Positions 31,986 through 43,820 of a DNA stretch of 64,000 nucleotides are shown piece by piece. The stretch covers positions 4,758,375 through 4,822,374 of the forward strand of contig JAKZAN010000002.1 in the NCBI GenBank assembly GCA_023053545.1, read 5' to 3'. Source of the stretch: Lepidurus packardi. Taxonomy: Eukaryota > Arthropoda > Branchiopoda > Notostraca > Triopsidae. The position numbers and the translations under genes are program-made. Positions within the stretch are counted from its first letter, which is position 1, and each line of letters opens with the position of its first letter. Below the pieces are notes generated by a model, which ran no database searches, was not told where the DNA came from, and worked only from the letters and a program-made list of their open reading frames with translations.

Positions 31986-32147
31986 ATGGCCGACGTGCAC
32001 AACGGAAGTGGCAATTTTATTCCAGACAAGACCGAGGCCGAGACGTTAGAGCGCGTTAGAGGCCTTGAGACCGCAAACCTGTCTGGTGGTCTACGTGACG
32101 CCAGAGCTGCAGAAATTGTTGCTGGAGAGATGCAAAAAGATGCGTAG
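31986..32147 (+). CDS. Conserved 53-residue frame, unknown
   Basis: Starts at an ATG and encodes an acidic, Ala/Glu-rich helix-prone peptide (ETLERVRGLETANLSGGLR). The same frame is intact at 42314-42475, 50898-51059 and 61229-61390. It could be an exon of a gene not otherwise recognised. Confidence 0.35.
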   Translation: MADVHNGSGNFIPDKTEAETLERVRGLETANLSGGLRDARAAEIVAGEMQKDA

Positions 32148-32291
32148 CCTCGAATGGAAAAACACTCTCAAGGTTGCCTCGCTGAAGGATGTTGAGCCAC
32201 GCGGGATTGGTTAAACTATGACTATAAGTGAGTTATTCTGTTACAGAATACATTTTTGTTAGGTTAGGTTAGGTCGTTCAGGTTATTCAGG

Positions 32292-32537
32292 TCATTCAAG
32301 TCGTTCAGGTCGTCGGAATCTATGGCTGACTTGAAATAATCCTAAAATTCGGGCCACTGGTACCAATTTTTCTCCGTTCAACTTCTTTAACTCTATTTTG
32401 GGCTTCGAGAAATTATTCTTGCTTCTTTCGGACTCGGTTTTCTTCTCTATTTCCTTAAGAACTGTTTTAGCCTCGTGCTTTGAATCAAAGTACACGGTTC
32501 CAACTTCGAGCAAGAACTCTTTGTATTCTTCATACAA
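32292..32537 (-). other. Repeated 81-codon frame, unknown
   Basis: A lysine-rich frame (VGTVYFDSKHEAKTVLKEIE) repeated unchanged at 43087-43332, 51204-51449 and 61535-61780. No ATG is well placed and no family is recognised; it may be a gene or transposon remnant. Confidence 0.3.
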
Positions 32538-33029
32538 AATTACAGTTATACTAGGCTCCAGTCTTGGTCATTCGTCCTTGTCATTTGGTCAGTCAGAGAT
32601 TTCAAACATCTAAGAACATGTGCGAAGCCTGTTTTTTGTCAGTCATAAATCTTACTACATAGGCCCATGCAAAGGGTACCCCTTTTTTGACCTGTCAATC
32701 GAGCTCCGTACATCTGGAGTTAAGGGAGAAAGGGTAAAAGTTGTCAAAGTTGACATGCACGTCATTTCGCCCGAACATAACCTAAGCTAACCTAACCAAA
32801 CCTAACCTAGCCAAAAGTTAACCTAACCTAATGCATTTCCGATCCAACTACCAAACCTAACTTAAGCTAACCTAACCTAACCTATCCTAATCAAATCATT
32901 TCCAATCCAACTACCAATTTTCAACTCGACTAACACCCGTTTATCATTCGTTTTCGGAGAACGTTTTCAAACAGTAACACACACTAGTGTCATTTTTATC
33001 GCCCTGTTCCGAAACTGGAGAGCCTGTTG

Positions 33030-33262
33030 CATCTGACCTACGTCAGAGCTGGCTACGTCAGGGGGGAGAAAGCAAGGAAACAAAGGTAGTCGAGTACAGA
33101 GAGTTGAGCGAGAGCAAGCGAGAGAGTAGCAGTAGCCGAGTTGAAAGTAGCAGAGCCGTAGTTAAGCAAGTGATATTTAGATCCATATTATTCCAATCAA
33201 AAGTGTACGAGTGTATCAGGCTTTGTACGCTAAATACAGGAACATTCTGTCATTAACATTTG
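33030..33262 (+). mobile_element. Possible LTR fragment
   Basis: A 230-bp sequence found only here and at 51942-52174. It begins exactly where the 5' blocks diverge, is GA/AG-rich, and ends with GTACGCTAAATACAGGAACA and ATTAACATTTG, recalling an LTR end next to a primer-binding site. LINE sequence then follows abruptly. Nature uncertain. Confidence 0.25.
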
Positions 33263-34233
33263 CATGGTGGGTTGAATCGAGAGTCATAGATGACTCCAAG
33301 GTAACGCACTGAATCCTTCGGATAGATGGTGATATCTTCCCAAATTAGTGGTGTTCGTTGATCAATGTGTTTCAGCGAAAAGTGAATAAGTTCTGTTTTG
33401 TTGCGGGCAAATTCCAATTTAAGCCGTTTGCTCCATTTTACGAGGGCGCCAAGGTTGTTTGTCAATAGCTTAATGTTTTTCTCGCTTGAGACGCCGGATG
33501 TGATGAGAAGGATGTCGTCTACGAATGCTTGTGCGTTGATGTGTTTACGTTTTATCATGCTCAAGCTGCTGTTGATGTAAACGAGGAATAAGAGTGGAAA
33601 AAGTGGGGATCCTTGAGGTACTCCCTTTAACGTACGGAATTTGTCGCTTTGACTGTTGTTGGCGATTAGAAAAACTGGACGGTTCGTAAGGAAGCTTTTA
33701 ATCCATGTCGAAAGTTTGTATGGTATCATTAATTGTCGAAGTTCTTTGAGGAGTAAAGAATGGTCGACGTTGTCAAAGGCACCCGTGATGTCAAGGGGTA
33801 AGGCTGTAACTATTTTGCCTTTGTCGAAATTTTGGAGGATTGAATCGCTGAAGGTAGTGAGTGCGTTTGTTGTAGATCGTCCTGAGCGGCATCCCCATTG
33901 CATGTCAGAGAGGAGTTTGTTGTCTTCCAGGTAGGATTTTAGGCGCGTGGCCATTGCTTTCTCCAATATCTTTCCGAGGACGGAAAGTAGGGCTATGGGA
34001 CGGAAGCTCTTGATAGAGTTATAATTTGGTTTGCCAGGTTTTGGAAGTGGGATTATTTTTGCTATTTTCCACTTACTCGGGTGGTATCCTAAAGAGAGCG
34101 AAGCGTTAAAAATCGTCAGTGTGTGTGGGCCAATTATACTCCAGCATTTCTTGAGTGCTAGTGCTTGAATTTCGTCCATGCCAGCTGCCTTTCTTGGGTG
34201 TAGGCTGTTGAGGATATTAGTGATCACTTCCAA
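33253..34233 (-). pseudogene. LINE reverse transcriptase, C-terminal half of the interrupted frame
   Basis: 326 codons with the RT blocks in order: KAAGMDEI, PKPGKPN, FRPIALLS, LPLDITGAFDNV, GVPQGSPL, and FVDD where FADD is usual. The frame continues across the nested insertion from KPFT at 36701-36713, showing that the second LINE hit an already open RT frame. The 3' end is truncated. Confidence 0.85.
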
Positions 34234-34244
34234 AGTGAACGGCT

Positions 34245-34247
<3 letters not shown>

Positions 34248-34275
<28 letters not shown>

Positions 34276-36700
34276 GGATATTGGCGTGAGCATAGCTCGT
34301 TGCCTCCCTCGTCTATTAGCCTTGCTGTCTTACATATGTTACACTCTTTACAATCGTACATTCACGTACACATTATACCTAAAAGGTAATGAAGAAATAA
34401 AAATAAAGAGGGAGAAGAAAAGAAAAGCGTATGACGGATGGTATTAAGTTTGTAATTTGTTCATTGCCGAGTTAAAAAACGTCCCGAGGGGAACAAAGGC
34501 TTTTGGCTCTGTGAGGAGAACTTGGGGGCTAAAGTGCAGTTTCATTCTTGATAGCTGTCGTAAGAGAATTGCTCTGTTTTTATTAACTCGTCTACACTTG
34601 AAAAATATATGTGGTAAATCTTGGTTCGAGTAATTGTTACAAGCACATGTCATGTCATTAGTCTTCTTTATGCGGAAAAGATATTTTTTAGTCGGGAAAT
34701 GTGTAGAACGTAGTCTTATTATCGTCGCAATAGTCTTTCTGTCTATTTTCGATTTACAGATTGATAGCTTTGAGGGGACAACACCTAAATCACGGAGAGG
34801 AGACGGGGAATCTGACCACCTTTCTCTCCATTTTTCCATTACTTTATTTTTTACTAACTCGGGTGTGTAACTGTTCCCATCTGGGAAATTACTGAGTTTC
34901 AATGTTCGGATAATGTAGGAACAAGACCTATACCGTCTATGCTCCGGTTCTGAAGCTGTAGTGTCTGGTGGGCAATTTAAGCTAAACCTTAAAATGCGTT
35001 CTAAGGACATAAGATCCAAGGGGGGTATGCCCGCTTCAACTTCTAGGGTCGCTGTAGGAGTAGTTCTAAGGGCGCCTGTAATTAGCAGAAGGGCCTGTCT
35101 GTGAAGCGTCCGTATAGCTGGTAATTTTGTTAGGTCGACATTACAGAAAGCAGGGATTCCATAGAGAATCTTCGGATACAACAAGCTTGTTACCAGGGTT
35201 CTTACTTGATATGTTTGGATTGAAGGGATGAATTTGATCAGTTTCCGAAGCCTGTTTAGCACGAGGTTTCCTTCCGCTGCTAGATGGGATGCCTGCTTAT
35301 TCCAGTTAAGCTTACTGTCGTAGCGCAGTCCCAGATACCTAACTTCCTGTTTGGGTTCTATCATGGTTCCACTCCACTCTAGTGGAGTTGTATCAGTAAC
35401 TCTCTTTCTTGTAAAATGAATGAGTTCTGTTTTGTTTTTTGAAAAATTGAGACCTAGTAGTTTACCCCATTTAACAATAGCTTTGACCGCACTTTTTAAT
35501 AGTCTCACATTAACTCTGCCTGTCGACCCAGATACAATTAAGATTAAATCGTCTGCGAATGCTAGTATTTTTATACGTTTTGATTTCACTAGGTTGAGTA
35601 CACCATCGATGTACATTAGAAATAGTATTGGTGAAAGGGGTGACCCCTGTGGCACCTCTTTTTTAATGGCAAAAGTCTCACTAGTTACCGAGCCCTGGCA
35701 AAGATATCCAGTCCTGTTTACCAGGAAACTGCTCAACCAATTGGTTATTATGGGTGGTAACTTTTTCTTTCTTGCTTTTCTAATAATTTCTTATGGACGA
35801 CATTATTAAACGCATCTTCAATATCAAGCAATAACGCCGAGGTGACCTTGCGATTGTCAAAATCTTTAAGAACTGAGTCGGAAAAAGACAAAAGGGCATT
35901 AACAGTGGACCTGTGGGGTCTAAACCCCCATTGGTTGTGAGACAGCAAGTTTTTGGACTCAAGGTATGTCCCAATTCTAACAGCGATGGCTTTCTCTAGT
36001 ATTTTTCCAATGTGGGAAAGAAGTGCAATGGGTCGAAAGCTCTTACTCGTGGAGTAATCCGTCTTCCCTGGTTTGGGGATCGGGAGTATTTTTGACACCT
36101 TCCAAATTTTAGGGAAATAGCTTAAGTCAATACTAGCGTTGAAAAGTTTAGTTACGTAATTATCAATAACATGCCATGTCTTCTTGATTATGATGGGTTG
36201 GATGCCATCTTCGCCAGGTGCCTTTAACGGGGGTAATTTATTAACTATTTCTGTAAGTTCCTTAATGGTAAAGAGTGCCTGTTGTCTTTGTCTAGTCGAG
36301 TATGTCTTTCTCTTTATTGTACGTCTTATTTCATTCCTTGAAGTTATAGATTGTTCATCTGTGTTAAACATTTTCTTTGCTAGAAGATTTAGTTTACCTG
36401 TTACAGAGGTCAAAGGATCGTTATTATCGTCTCGTAGAAGATCTAGTGCGTCCTTTTGAGTCGTTATTCGAGTTTTTCTGTCAAGATTCCATAGTATACG
36501 TGAGTCTGGATTGTTTAATTGAGCTGTCCAGTATTTTTCCCTCGCTTGTCGACGCTTTAACGTATATGTATTGCGTAAGTCTTTCCATACTCTTTCCTTT
36601 GTTTTATCCGGGGACGCTTTATAACACTTTAAATTACGAGCCACTTCTTTACGTAGCGTTGATAGTTCCTCGTTCCACCATGAGTTTTTGCGACCTGAAC
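34248..36700 (-). mobile_element. Nested 5'-truncated LINE with poly(A) tail and 13-bp target duplication
   Basis: Flanked by GTGAACGGCTTTT at 34235-34247 and 36701-36713. The 25-nt T run at 34244-34268 is its minus-strand poly(A). It encodes the pre-RT linker and RT of a related Jockey/I-type LINE: one frame from about 36697 to 35748, then after a one-base frameshift 35736-34444. The second frame contains EVPQGSPLSP, FADD and a C-terminal Cys/His motif (CACN...HIFFKC). Truncated inside ORF2, so dead on arrival. Confidence 0.9.
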
Positions 36701-37419
36701 GTGAACGGCTTTTCGTATGGAGAAGTTCGTAAGTATGTCGATTTGTCGAAAAATGATGCGTCTAACTTGGTATCATGGATTCTTTCTGTAGGAACACCAT
36801 TTAATAAATGTGTCGCTACGTGATTAAGTTGGGATGTTTCATCTGGGAAAGGATCGCCATTATCTTGGCGAAGTTGTTCTAGTCGGCAGTTAGAGTTGGC
36901 GCGTAAGAAACGGTCAAGGTTCCATAATACTCTGTTGTCTGGGGTTTTCAACTCTGTGGCCCAATAGTGCTCTTTGGCTTCTCTGGTTTTCGATCTATAG
37001 CAGTTTCGTAGTTTTTTCCATGTTTCTTCCAGTTGTGCACTTCTCTTAGCGCGATATTGACGAAGAGCGGTTGACGTCTTTTTTCCAAGTTGGTAAAGGC
37101 TACTGTTCCACCATGGATTTTTACGTACATCGAGGGTTCTTGTCGGAATGTGTTTGCTCATTACTTCATGGATAGAGGTTGCGAAAATGGTGGCTACTTC
37201 ATCTAACGCTAGGAGGTTCTGGGTTTGGAATAATGTTGGATTCAACGACTGTAGGCTTGTTGCCAGCTGGGAGAGAAAGGCTGGCCAGTTTGTTTTGTTG
37301 TAGTTCCACGTGGTTTTTGGTTTGGGGGGGGGGGGGGGCATGCTTAGTGAAGGAGATGACAATTGCTTTGTGGTCAGATTCGTTGTAGTAGCCATCTTCT
37401 TCCAAAACAGACCATTCAA
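36649..37419 (-). pseudogene. Host LINE ORF2 linker region
   Basis: Encodes the segment between endonuclease and RT (NPWWNSSLYQ, WATELKTPDNRVLWNLDR). True host sequence runs to 36701; the last codons lie in the nested LINE. Separated from the endonuclease frame by the G/C homopolymer at 37324-37338. Confidence 0.8.
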
Positions 37420-37988
37420 TTTGTGTTTTCAAGTTTGGAGTTGACCAAGTTAAGTCAATTGTTGATTTTTGACCACGTTCGTTTTGGAAGGTGGGAAGAT
37501 TCCCATGTGTTAAGTAGTAGCAGGCCGTGGTTTTCGGCAAAATCGTGAAGATTTGTGCCTGCGGAGTCTGGGGTTTTTGCTTCCCACAGCCAATGATGTG
37601 CGTTGAAATCTCCTGTGATGACGATTTGATCTGAGTGCCCGTGTTTTTCCCATATTTCTGCGAGCAGTTTCAGGGTATCTATGGTGTGTCTTCTGTACAA
37701 TGCTATGATTGTTACGGGATGACCATTTTCATTGGGAAGCTTGAGGACCACGTACAACTCAGTTAATTCCACGATGTAAAAGGGACTGTGTTTTTTGTGT
37801 AATAGTATCACGCCTTCGTATTCGAGGGAAGGTCTGATTACGTCGAAGCCACCAACTTTTGAGTATGGAAGATTTTTAGGTGGCTCAAAAATGACGATGG
37901 TGTTAATTGTATGGCTTGTGGTTTCTCGCAATAATTCCGTAAGTTGATTTGAATTTTTTCTTATGTTTTGCACCAATAATTTCGTCAT
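37199..37988 (-). pseudogene. LINE apurinic-type endonuclease, frameshifted
   Basis: ORF2 starts at the ATG 37988, just downstream of the ORF1 stop (TAATATG arrangement). GDFNAHHWLW and, after a frameshift in the 37455-37540 overlap, ESDHKAIVISF are the catalytic motifs of the exonuclease-endonuclease-phosphatase fold used to nick target DNA. Confidence 0.8.
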
Positions 37989-37989
37989 A

Positions 37990-38793
37990 TTAAGTGTTTT
38001 TGGGGGTATTGATTGCCGTTGTTAGTTGGGATGTGAGTTTGGGACCGGATAATTTGTTCGCTGTTTTTTCTGTTTCCTTTAATCTTACTGGGCAGGTTTG
38101 GTCGAAGGCAAAATGATTACCTTTGCAGTTGACACATTTGCGTACATTTGCTGTGCAGCTGCGGGTGTCATGCAATTCAGCGCAGTTTGAGTGGTCGCTG
38201 CGGCAGTTTGCAGCCGTGTGTCCGTAGGCTTGTCAGTTGTAGCATTGAAGTACGGAAGAGCGCATTGCTTCTTCAACCTGGACTAAACCATTGAAGGCCA
38301 ATAAGGCTCCGCCGGCTAAGATCTTTTGTTTTTCAGCGACGGAGCTGCACGTGTACATTACGGAGCCGTAAGTCTTTGTGCTCAGTGGGTTGAGTACTTT
38401 TACCTTGGTCGCTAAGAACTGGATTCCCATGTCTGAGTTTGTGTTAGACAATTCGGGGCAAATTTGTTCCCTGGATTCGTCTTTGGGGAGTTGATGGAAA
38501 ACCAAGCGGAGGTCTGGTTGTCTGGTGACAATCTTGACAGGTCCTAGAAAGTTCAGGGATTTCGATTTGAAGGTAGGTTCAGCTTTGATTTTGTCCTCTT
38601 TGGTCTTAAAGGTTAAGAGGAGGCGGTTTGTCTTCGGTTTCCTTGCAAGGATCGGCTTCGGTGCATCGTGATCTGCTTGTTGTAAATCTCGTTGGATGAT
38701 TCGTAGCAGTTCTTTTTTGGGCAGAGATTTGCTTTTTTTCTCTGGGTCCAACTGTTCAAGGTAGATAGTTTCGTCTTGATTTGGTGGCGGCAT
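37990..38793 (-). pseudogene. LINE ORF1 (gag-like) with nonsense codon in zinc knuckle
   Basis: A 268-codon frame interrupted once, by TGA at 38233-38235, just where the second Cys of the first CCHC knuckle (CYN...YGHTAANC) is expected. Later knuckle-like Cys/His groups (HDTRSC, CVNCKGNH) are intact. ORF1 proteins of this LINE type bind the element RNA. Confidence 0.8.
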
Positions 38794-38879
38794 GTTTTTC
38801 TTTTCGTTGGTTTGGGGTTGAAGTGGTTTGTTCTTCGCGGTGTTTGGTTAGGTTTCTGGACAAGCGTACAGTTTGAGAT

Positions 38880-38958
38880 ATCATGATGTCGATCATGATA
38901 TAATATCATGATGTAATATCATGATGTCGATCATGATATCAATCATGATCGACATGAT
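38880..38958. repeat. ATCATGAT palindromic cluster, unit B
   Basis: Same hairpin-forming motif as at 28583 with an extra ATCATGATGTCGATCATGAT copy. It sits at the 5' end of the LINE and at the edge of the 3' flank of paralogue B. Confidence 0.8.
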
Positions 38959-39586
38959 ACTAACAGAATGTTAAGTTCATTCTAAGTACAGTTGCAGTTT
39001 AGTGTCTACATGAATGTTTGTTTGTCAAAATGAACCCAAAGTAACTTAAACTATAAAATCTATAAAGTATAGCTTATCTGAGATATAAATTATTTTAAAA
39101 TGTTCACTTATTTTCGTTTGTATAGAATACTGATTGTTAAGTCGATACATTCTGATTGCAAAAGTCTATACACAAAACAACTATCACCGCGCTTCTGAAG
39201 CCTATACCCCTATAGCTATATAGAATTGCACGCCATCAGGATTATATGGTCGGATTTTCTTTTAGACACAAGTGTGATCAAAATAAACGAAATAAAACTG
39301 AAACCCTTTAATTGGGCTTCTCAGATATTGAAGGGGGCAGTTTCCTTGCACTGTTTGGATTTCTTAAGTAGTTCGCGGTATCGGAATAGCTTCTAAACCA
39401 TTCTAATAAATGAAAAACCATCAGAACTACCTAATGAATTCTTTTATGTATTCCCAAACGTAGGCTTTCGCCTATTGTCGGCATCAAAAAATTGCCCTAA
39501 CAATGAAATTTGTCACTCATGAAAAAGAAATACATGAGAACAGAGGGAGGATAAAGCGGGGGGTTAAAGGGAATGTAGAAGGAGGT

Positions 39587-41691
39587 CTAGATTCCCGAAT
39601 TCGTTTGCTTTGAAGCTACCTGATCTTTAGCGATTTTCAGCAAATGTTGCATTCGGATAGTGAAAGCGTACTTCTCGGCCACGATTAACTTGTGTATCTC
39701 ATTCGAGTCGCTATTACTCGATAGTTGTAACTCTTCACGTTTCTGGTCGATGCTCATGCCGGCTGTTTCGGCGTCAAAGGCGATCAACTGATTCATTTTG
39801 ACAATGTTCGGCATGATGTACTTGGCCGAGACCTTCGTGTACATGGCAGCCATGCCGTGGATAAAGGACGATGCTTGACTAGCATCTTTCGCCGAGATGT
39901 AGATCATTTGTAAGTTGACCTGGGAATTCAGCAAGTCCACGTCAGTACTTGTTTCCTTGGCGAGAGCAAGGAATTTGTCCAAATTCTTATTCATGGACGA
40001 TTTAACGAAGCTTACCACTTCTTCAAAGATGACTACTATTTTGGACCACTGTTCTTTCAGCTGGCTCAAGTTTTCCAACCCGACGCGCAAGAGTTTGATA
40101 GCTTCTCCATAGCTCATTTCGCTAAAATTCTTGCGCAGCAACTGGGTCTGGAGTTTTATATTTTCGCGGTTGTTATTCTCCATACGAACTCTAGCTTTTT
40201 GAGCATTCTGGAACGCATTTTCGTACTGCTTTTGGAGGATCTCCACTGTGTGCATCCAGTTCCAGGACGCTAATTCCGACGCTCGACCGGACGTCGGATG
40301 AACATTCGGCATCGATGTCGTTCTTCCTGAAGCGGGATTATTAATCGATTCAACAGTTTGTTTGAGTTCTTCAGCCTGTCTGAAGAAATCCTGGATCTGC
40401 TCTCTGACCTCTTTGGTATCGTTGAAAGTTTCAGACGACAACAATCCTTCCAAAGTCTTCATGACTGTTATTCCTGCTCGGCAGATCTTCGCAACCATCT
40501 TACAACCGATCGCTCCTTTGGCAATCTCGTCCAGCATGCTGATGTAGTTCGCGGCGCTGTACTCCGACTTTATAGAGGAGTCCTTGTTCTTGAAATCCCT
40601 CTCTGCGAACTTGTTTAGTTCGCTGGCAATACCAAAGATCTTCAGGACGTTCTGAGAGTTCTCCAGCAAGCATTTGTTATCGAGGTTGACCTTCTCGGGA
40701 ACGACAGCGGAGTGAGTTCTCTGGACCGTACCAAAGATGAAAAATGCGCGGGTTAAGGCTCTTATACCAAGTGTGGCTATGTCTAGAATTCCTTCAACAC
40801 CGTTCATGGCAGCGAGCTTCCAGTCCGAGGGCTTATTGCGTATGGCTTCGTAAACCTTGCCCTGTGCTTCCTCCACCTTTTTATCTTGATACTCTTTATC
40901 CTTCTTCGTATCTTCCAACGTGGTAGCAGTGTTGGTAGCCACCCTCTTCAACACTTCTTGCTCCTGATGGGTATCGTCTAGCTGTTTTTCTGTCAAACCT
41001 TTGGTAACCGTGACGGCAGTTAGCAACTCTCCCGTCAGTTTAATTAGTTGGTCAAAAATTTCAACGACTTCATTGGAGCGGGTGGCGCTCTGCTCCGCTG
41101 TGGCTCGGATCTCTTCGAGAAGGATGGGGAGTATTTTGTCAATCATTTTCGTCTCTTTGGAGTCGAGGATCTGCTTCACTTGTTCCACGGTGGAAGGAAT
41201 ACCTTGCGTGTAGAGGTAGATCTGGTGCATGTTGGTGTGAGCGGACCTGAAGGCTTCGAAGCCAGAGTCGCTGATTTGGACGAGACTCGCCTTGAAACTC
41301 ATAGGTTGCTTTATGAATTTGTAGCCAGCTTCTGGTTGGGCCCCGTTGAGAGAGAAGTCGGACATGCTGGCCGCTACAACCATTATGTCCCCTAATATTC
41401 TGATACTGTTAGGTGCGGGGATTAAGAGGTGTTCCCAGTTGAATTCATTGCCGAACATCATGCGGAATGAATCTTCGTCCGAAATGTCTAAAAGAGCTGA
41501 AACAATCTGTTTAGTTATCTCGATCTTCTCGGTCACTGAAATCAAGAATCACAGCCTTAAACTAAAATATACTTTGACATTCAGTTAAACTTAAGGGTGT
41601 GTCGTCTGTGCTTCTTTCCAGTGACCGAATCAACTACAGAAAAGTAAAGAAAGGCCAACTTACATGTTTCAGGTGCTATTTTTGTTCCCAT
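39587..41691 (-). CDS. Long alpha-helical protein, paralogue B
   Basis: Exons 41691-41664 and 41535-39587, phase 1, 658 residues. The architecture and first exon match paralogue A (29272). It differs mainly in the central hydrophobic segment (40715-40825, about residues 247-283), which is longer here (ILDIATLGIRAL, then FFIFGTV), and in the helices after the linker. The frame is intact with no signal peptide. The upstream 118-residue frame is broken in this unit, and a 467-bp segment absent from the other units follows (42487-42953). Function inferred only, as for A. Confidence 0.65.
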
Positions 41692-43820
41692 TGTAGTTTT
41701 CCGTAGTTGGAACTTGGGTCTGCTACCTACGTTGGGTAAAATCACACAGTTATCATGCCGATTAAGAAAAATGAACTTTAACTAACCAGCAAGGAGTTGG
41801 CTCTTTAACAATGTGAAGGAATGACGTGTGTCGACTATAGTCTTTTCTGTTGGAAGACAAGACACGATGTCAAGAAAACCAAAAACACGAAAAGCCAAAC
41901 TGAAGTTCACGGAGTTAGCTTCACCAGGCTCAAATCTGCACTTAAAAAAAAAGACGGAAATATCTATGGAGATTATGAATACCCAAAGCAGTTTGACCGT
42001 ATCCTGTCAAACTCTCCACAATTTCTAGCATTTTTGAGACCAGAAACATTTTTCTCTTGCAGCATGAAAACAGGGAAAGGAGAAATTCAAAACAGTTGGT
42101 TGCATTCTTTAAATCAAACAAAGGCATAATTTTGACCGAAATACAAAGAATTCCGTTTAATTTAACGCACCTCGAAAAGAATAGTGAAAAATATAGAAAA
42201 ACTACCGTTGGATTGCTCTGATACGCTTCTCTTTGCTGTAATTTTTCACTGTTATTTCGGTGTAGTGAACTACAAAAACTATTACTCCAAACTGTGCAGG
42301 AAAACGCCCTTCAATGGCCGACGTGCACAACGGAAGTGGCAATTTTATTCCAGACAAGACCGAGGCCGAGACGTTAGAGCGCGTTAGAGGCCTTGAGACC
42401 GCAAACCTGTCTGGTGGTCTACGTGACGCCAGAGCTGCAGAAATTGTTGCTGGAGAGATGCAAAAAGATGCGTAGCCTCGAATGGAACGGCTCCCTCGAG
42501 TTTGACTTTTGCTCTTTTCGCTGTCAAGCTGGCTTTACACTGGCCTGTCGTCGTGTCGAAACACGCGACAGACGAAAAACGGAAAAAAGCAGAAACTCGG
42601 CTTCTGTCGCTTGTGTGCCGACGCCAAAAGTTGAGCAGCGCTCAACCCCGTCTGTCGTCAGCCTGTCTGCCCCTTTTTTCTGATTTTTTTCAGAATGTTC
42701 CTTTTCCCCCTTGTGTTTGCAATGTTGTATACACAGTACACACATTGAAGGCTCGAAGGGTGCAAGTTGTTCTACCAAAAAGACAGCTCCAAATCCGAAT
42801 GTAACTCCTTGCTCGTTTCTTCCTACAAGTTAATGTGCACATTGTCATAGAAAGGCATGTTTCGAACGCCAAAGCAAACAAACTAAATGAAGAGGGTCAC
42901 ACGCAGCGTTCAGTAACGCAGACCACATGCAAGCTGTTGAGAAATTTTATAACACTCTCAAGGTTGCCTCGCTGAAGGATGTTGAGCCACGCGGGATTGG
43001 TTAAACTATGACTATAAGTGAGTTATTCTGTTACAGAATAAATTTTTGTTAGGTTAGGTTAGGTTAGGTCGTTCAGGTTATTCAGGTCATTCAAGTCGTT
43101 CAGGTCGTCGGAATCTATGGCTGACTTGAAATAATCCTAAAATTCGGGCCACTGGTACCAATTTTTCTCCGTTCAACTTCTTTAACTCTATTTTGGGCTT
43201 CGAGAAATTATTCTTGCTTCTTTCGGACTCGGTTTTCTTCTCTATTTCCTTAAGAACTGTTTTAGCCTCGTGCTTTGAATCAAAGTACACGGTTCCAACT
43301 TCGAGCAAGAACTCTTTGTATTCTTCATACAAAATTACAGTTATACTAGGCTCCAGTCTTGGTCATTCGTCCTTGTCATTTGGTCAGTCAGAGATTTCAA
43401 ACATCTAAGAACATGTGCGAAGCCTGTTTTTTGTCAGTCATAAATCTTACTACATAGGCCCATGCAAAGGGTACCCCTTTTTTGACCTGTCAATCGAGCT
43501 CCGTACATCTGGAGTTAAGGGAGAAAGGGTAAAAGTTGTCAAAGTTGACATGCACGTCATTTCGCCCGAACATAACCTAAGCTAACCTAACCAAACCTAA
43601 CCTAGCCAAAAGTTTACCTAACCTAATGCATTTCCGATCCAACTACCAAACCTAACTTAAGCTAACCTAACCTATCCTAATCAAATCATTTCCAATCCAA
43701 CTACCAATTTTCAACTCGACTAACACCCGTTTATCATTCGTTTTCCGGAGAACGTTTTCAAACAGTAACACACACTAGTGTCATTTTTATCGCCCTGTTC
43801 CGAAACTGGAGAGCCTGTTG
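41692..43820. repeat. 5' block of paralogue B
   Basis: Copy of the 31362-33029 block. The 118-residue frame (from 41867) is disrupted by two single-base losses; the 53-residue (42314-42475) and 81-codon (43087-43332) frames are intact. Contains a segment at 42487-42953 seen nowhere else in the window and CCTAA-rich DNA at 43571-43678. Confidence 0.8.
42487..42953. other. Segment unique to unit B
   Basis: About 467 bp between AATGGAA and AACACTCTCAAGG; the three other blocks join these anchors directly with one extra A. No target-site duplication is visible, so a deletion in an ancestor of the other copies fits better than an insertion here. No gene recognised. Confidence 0.6.

Larger units (their letters stand above)
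31362..33029. repeat. Conserved 5' block of paralogue A
   Basis: Upstream flank shared with 41692-43820, 50274-51941 and 60605-62272. It holds three small repeated frames (31537, 31986, 32292) and CCTAA/TTAGG-rich stretches at 32259-32273 and 32777-32890. It ends sharply after GAGAGCCTGTTG, where the copies diverge. Confidence 0.8.
33253..38876 (-). mobile_element. Degenerate Jockey/I-type LINE, interrupted
   Basis: Read on the minus strand from about 38876: ORF1 with CCHC knuckles, an endonuclease, a linker, then RT. RT is interrupted at 34235-36713 by a second LINE and cut short at 33253 after VRYLGVIYDS. Frames carry at least one nonsense codon (38233-38235), a frameshift in the endonuclease (about 37455-37540) and a C-homopolymer slip (37324-37338). 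It cannot make its proteins. Copy 2 at 52165-57789 has the same lesions. Confidence 0.85.
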
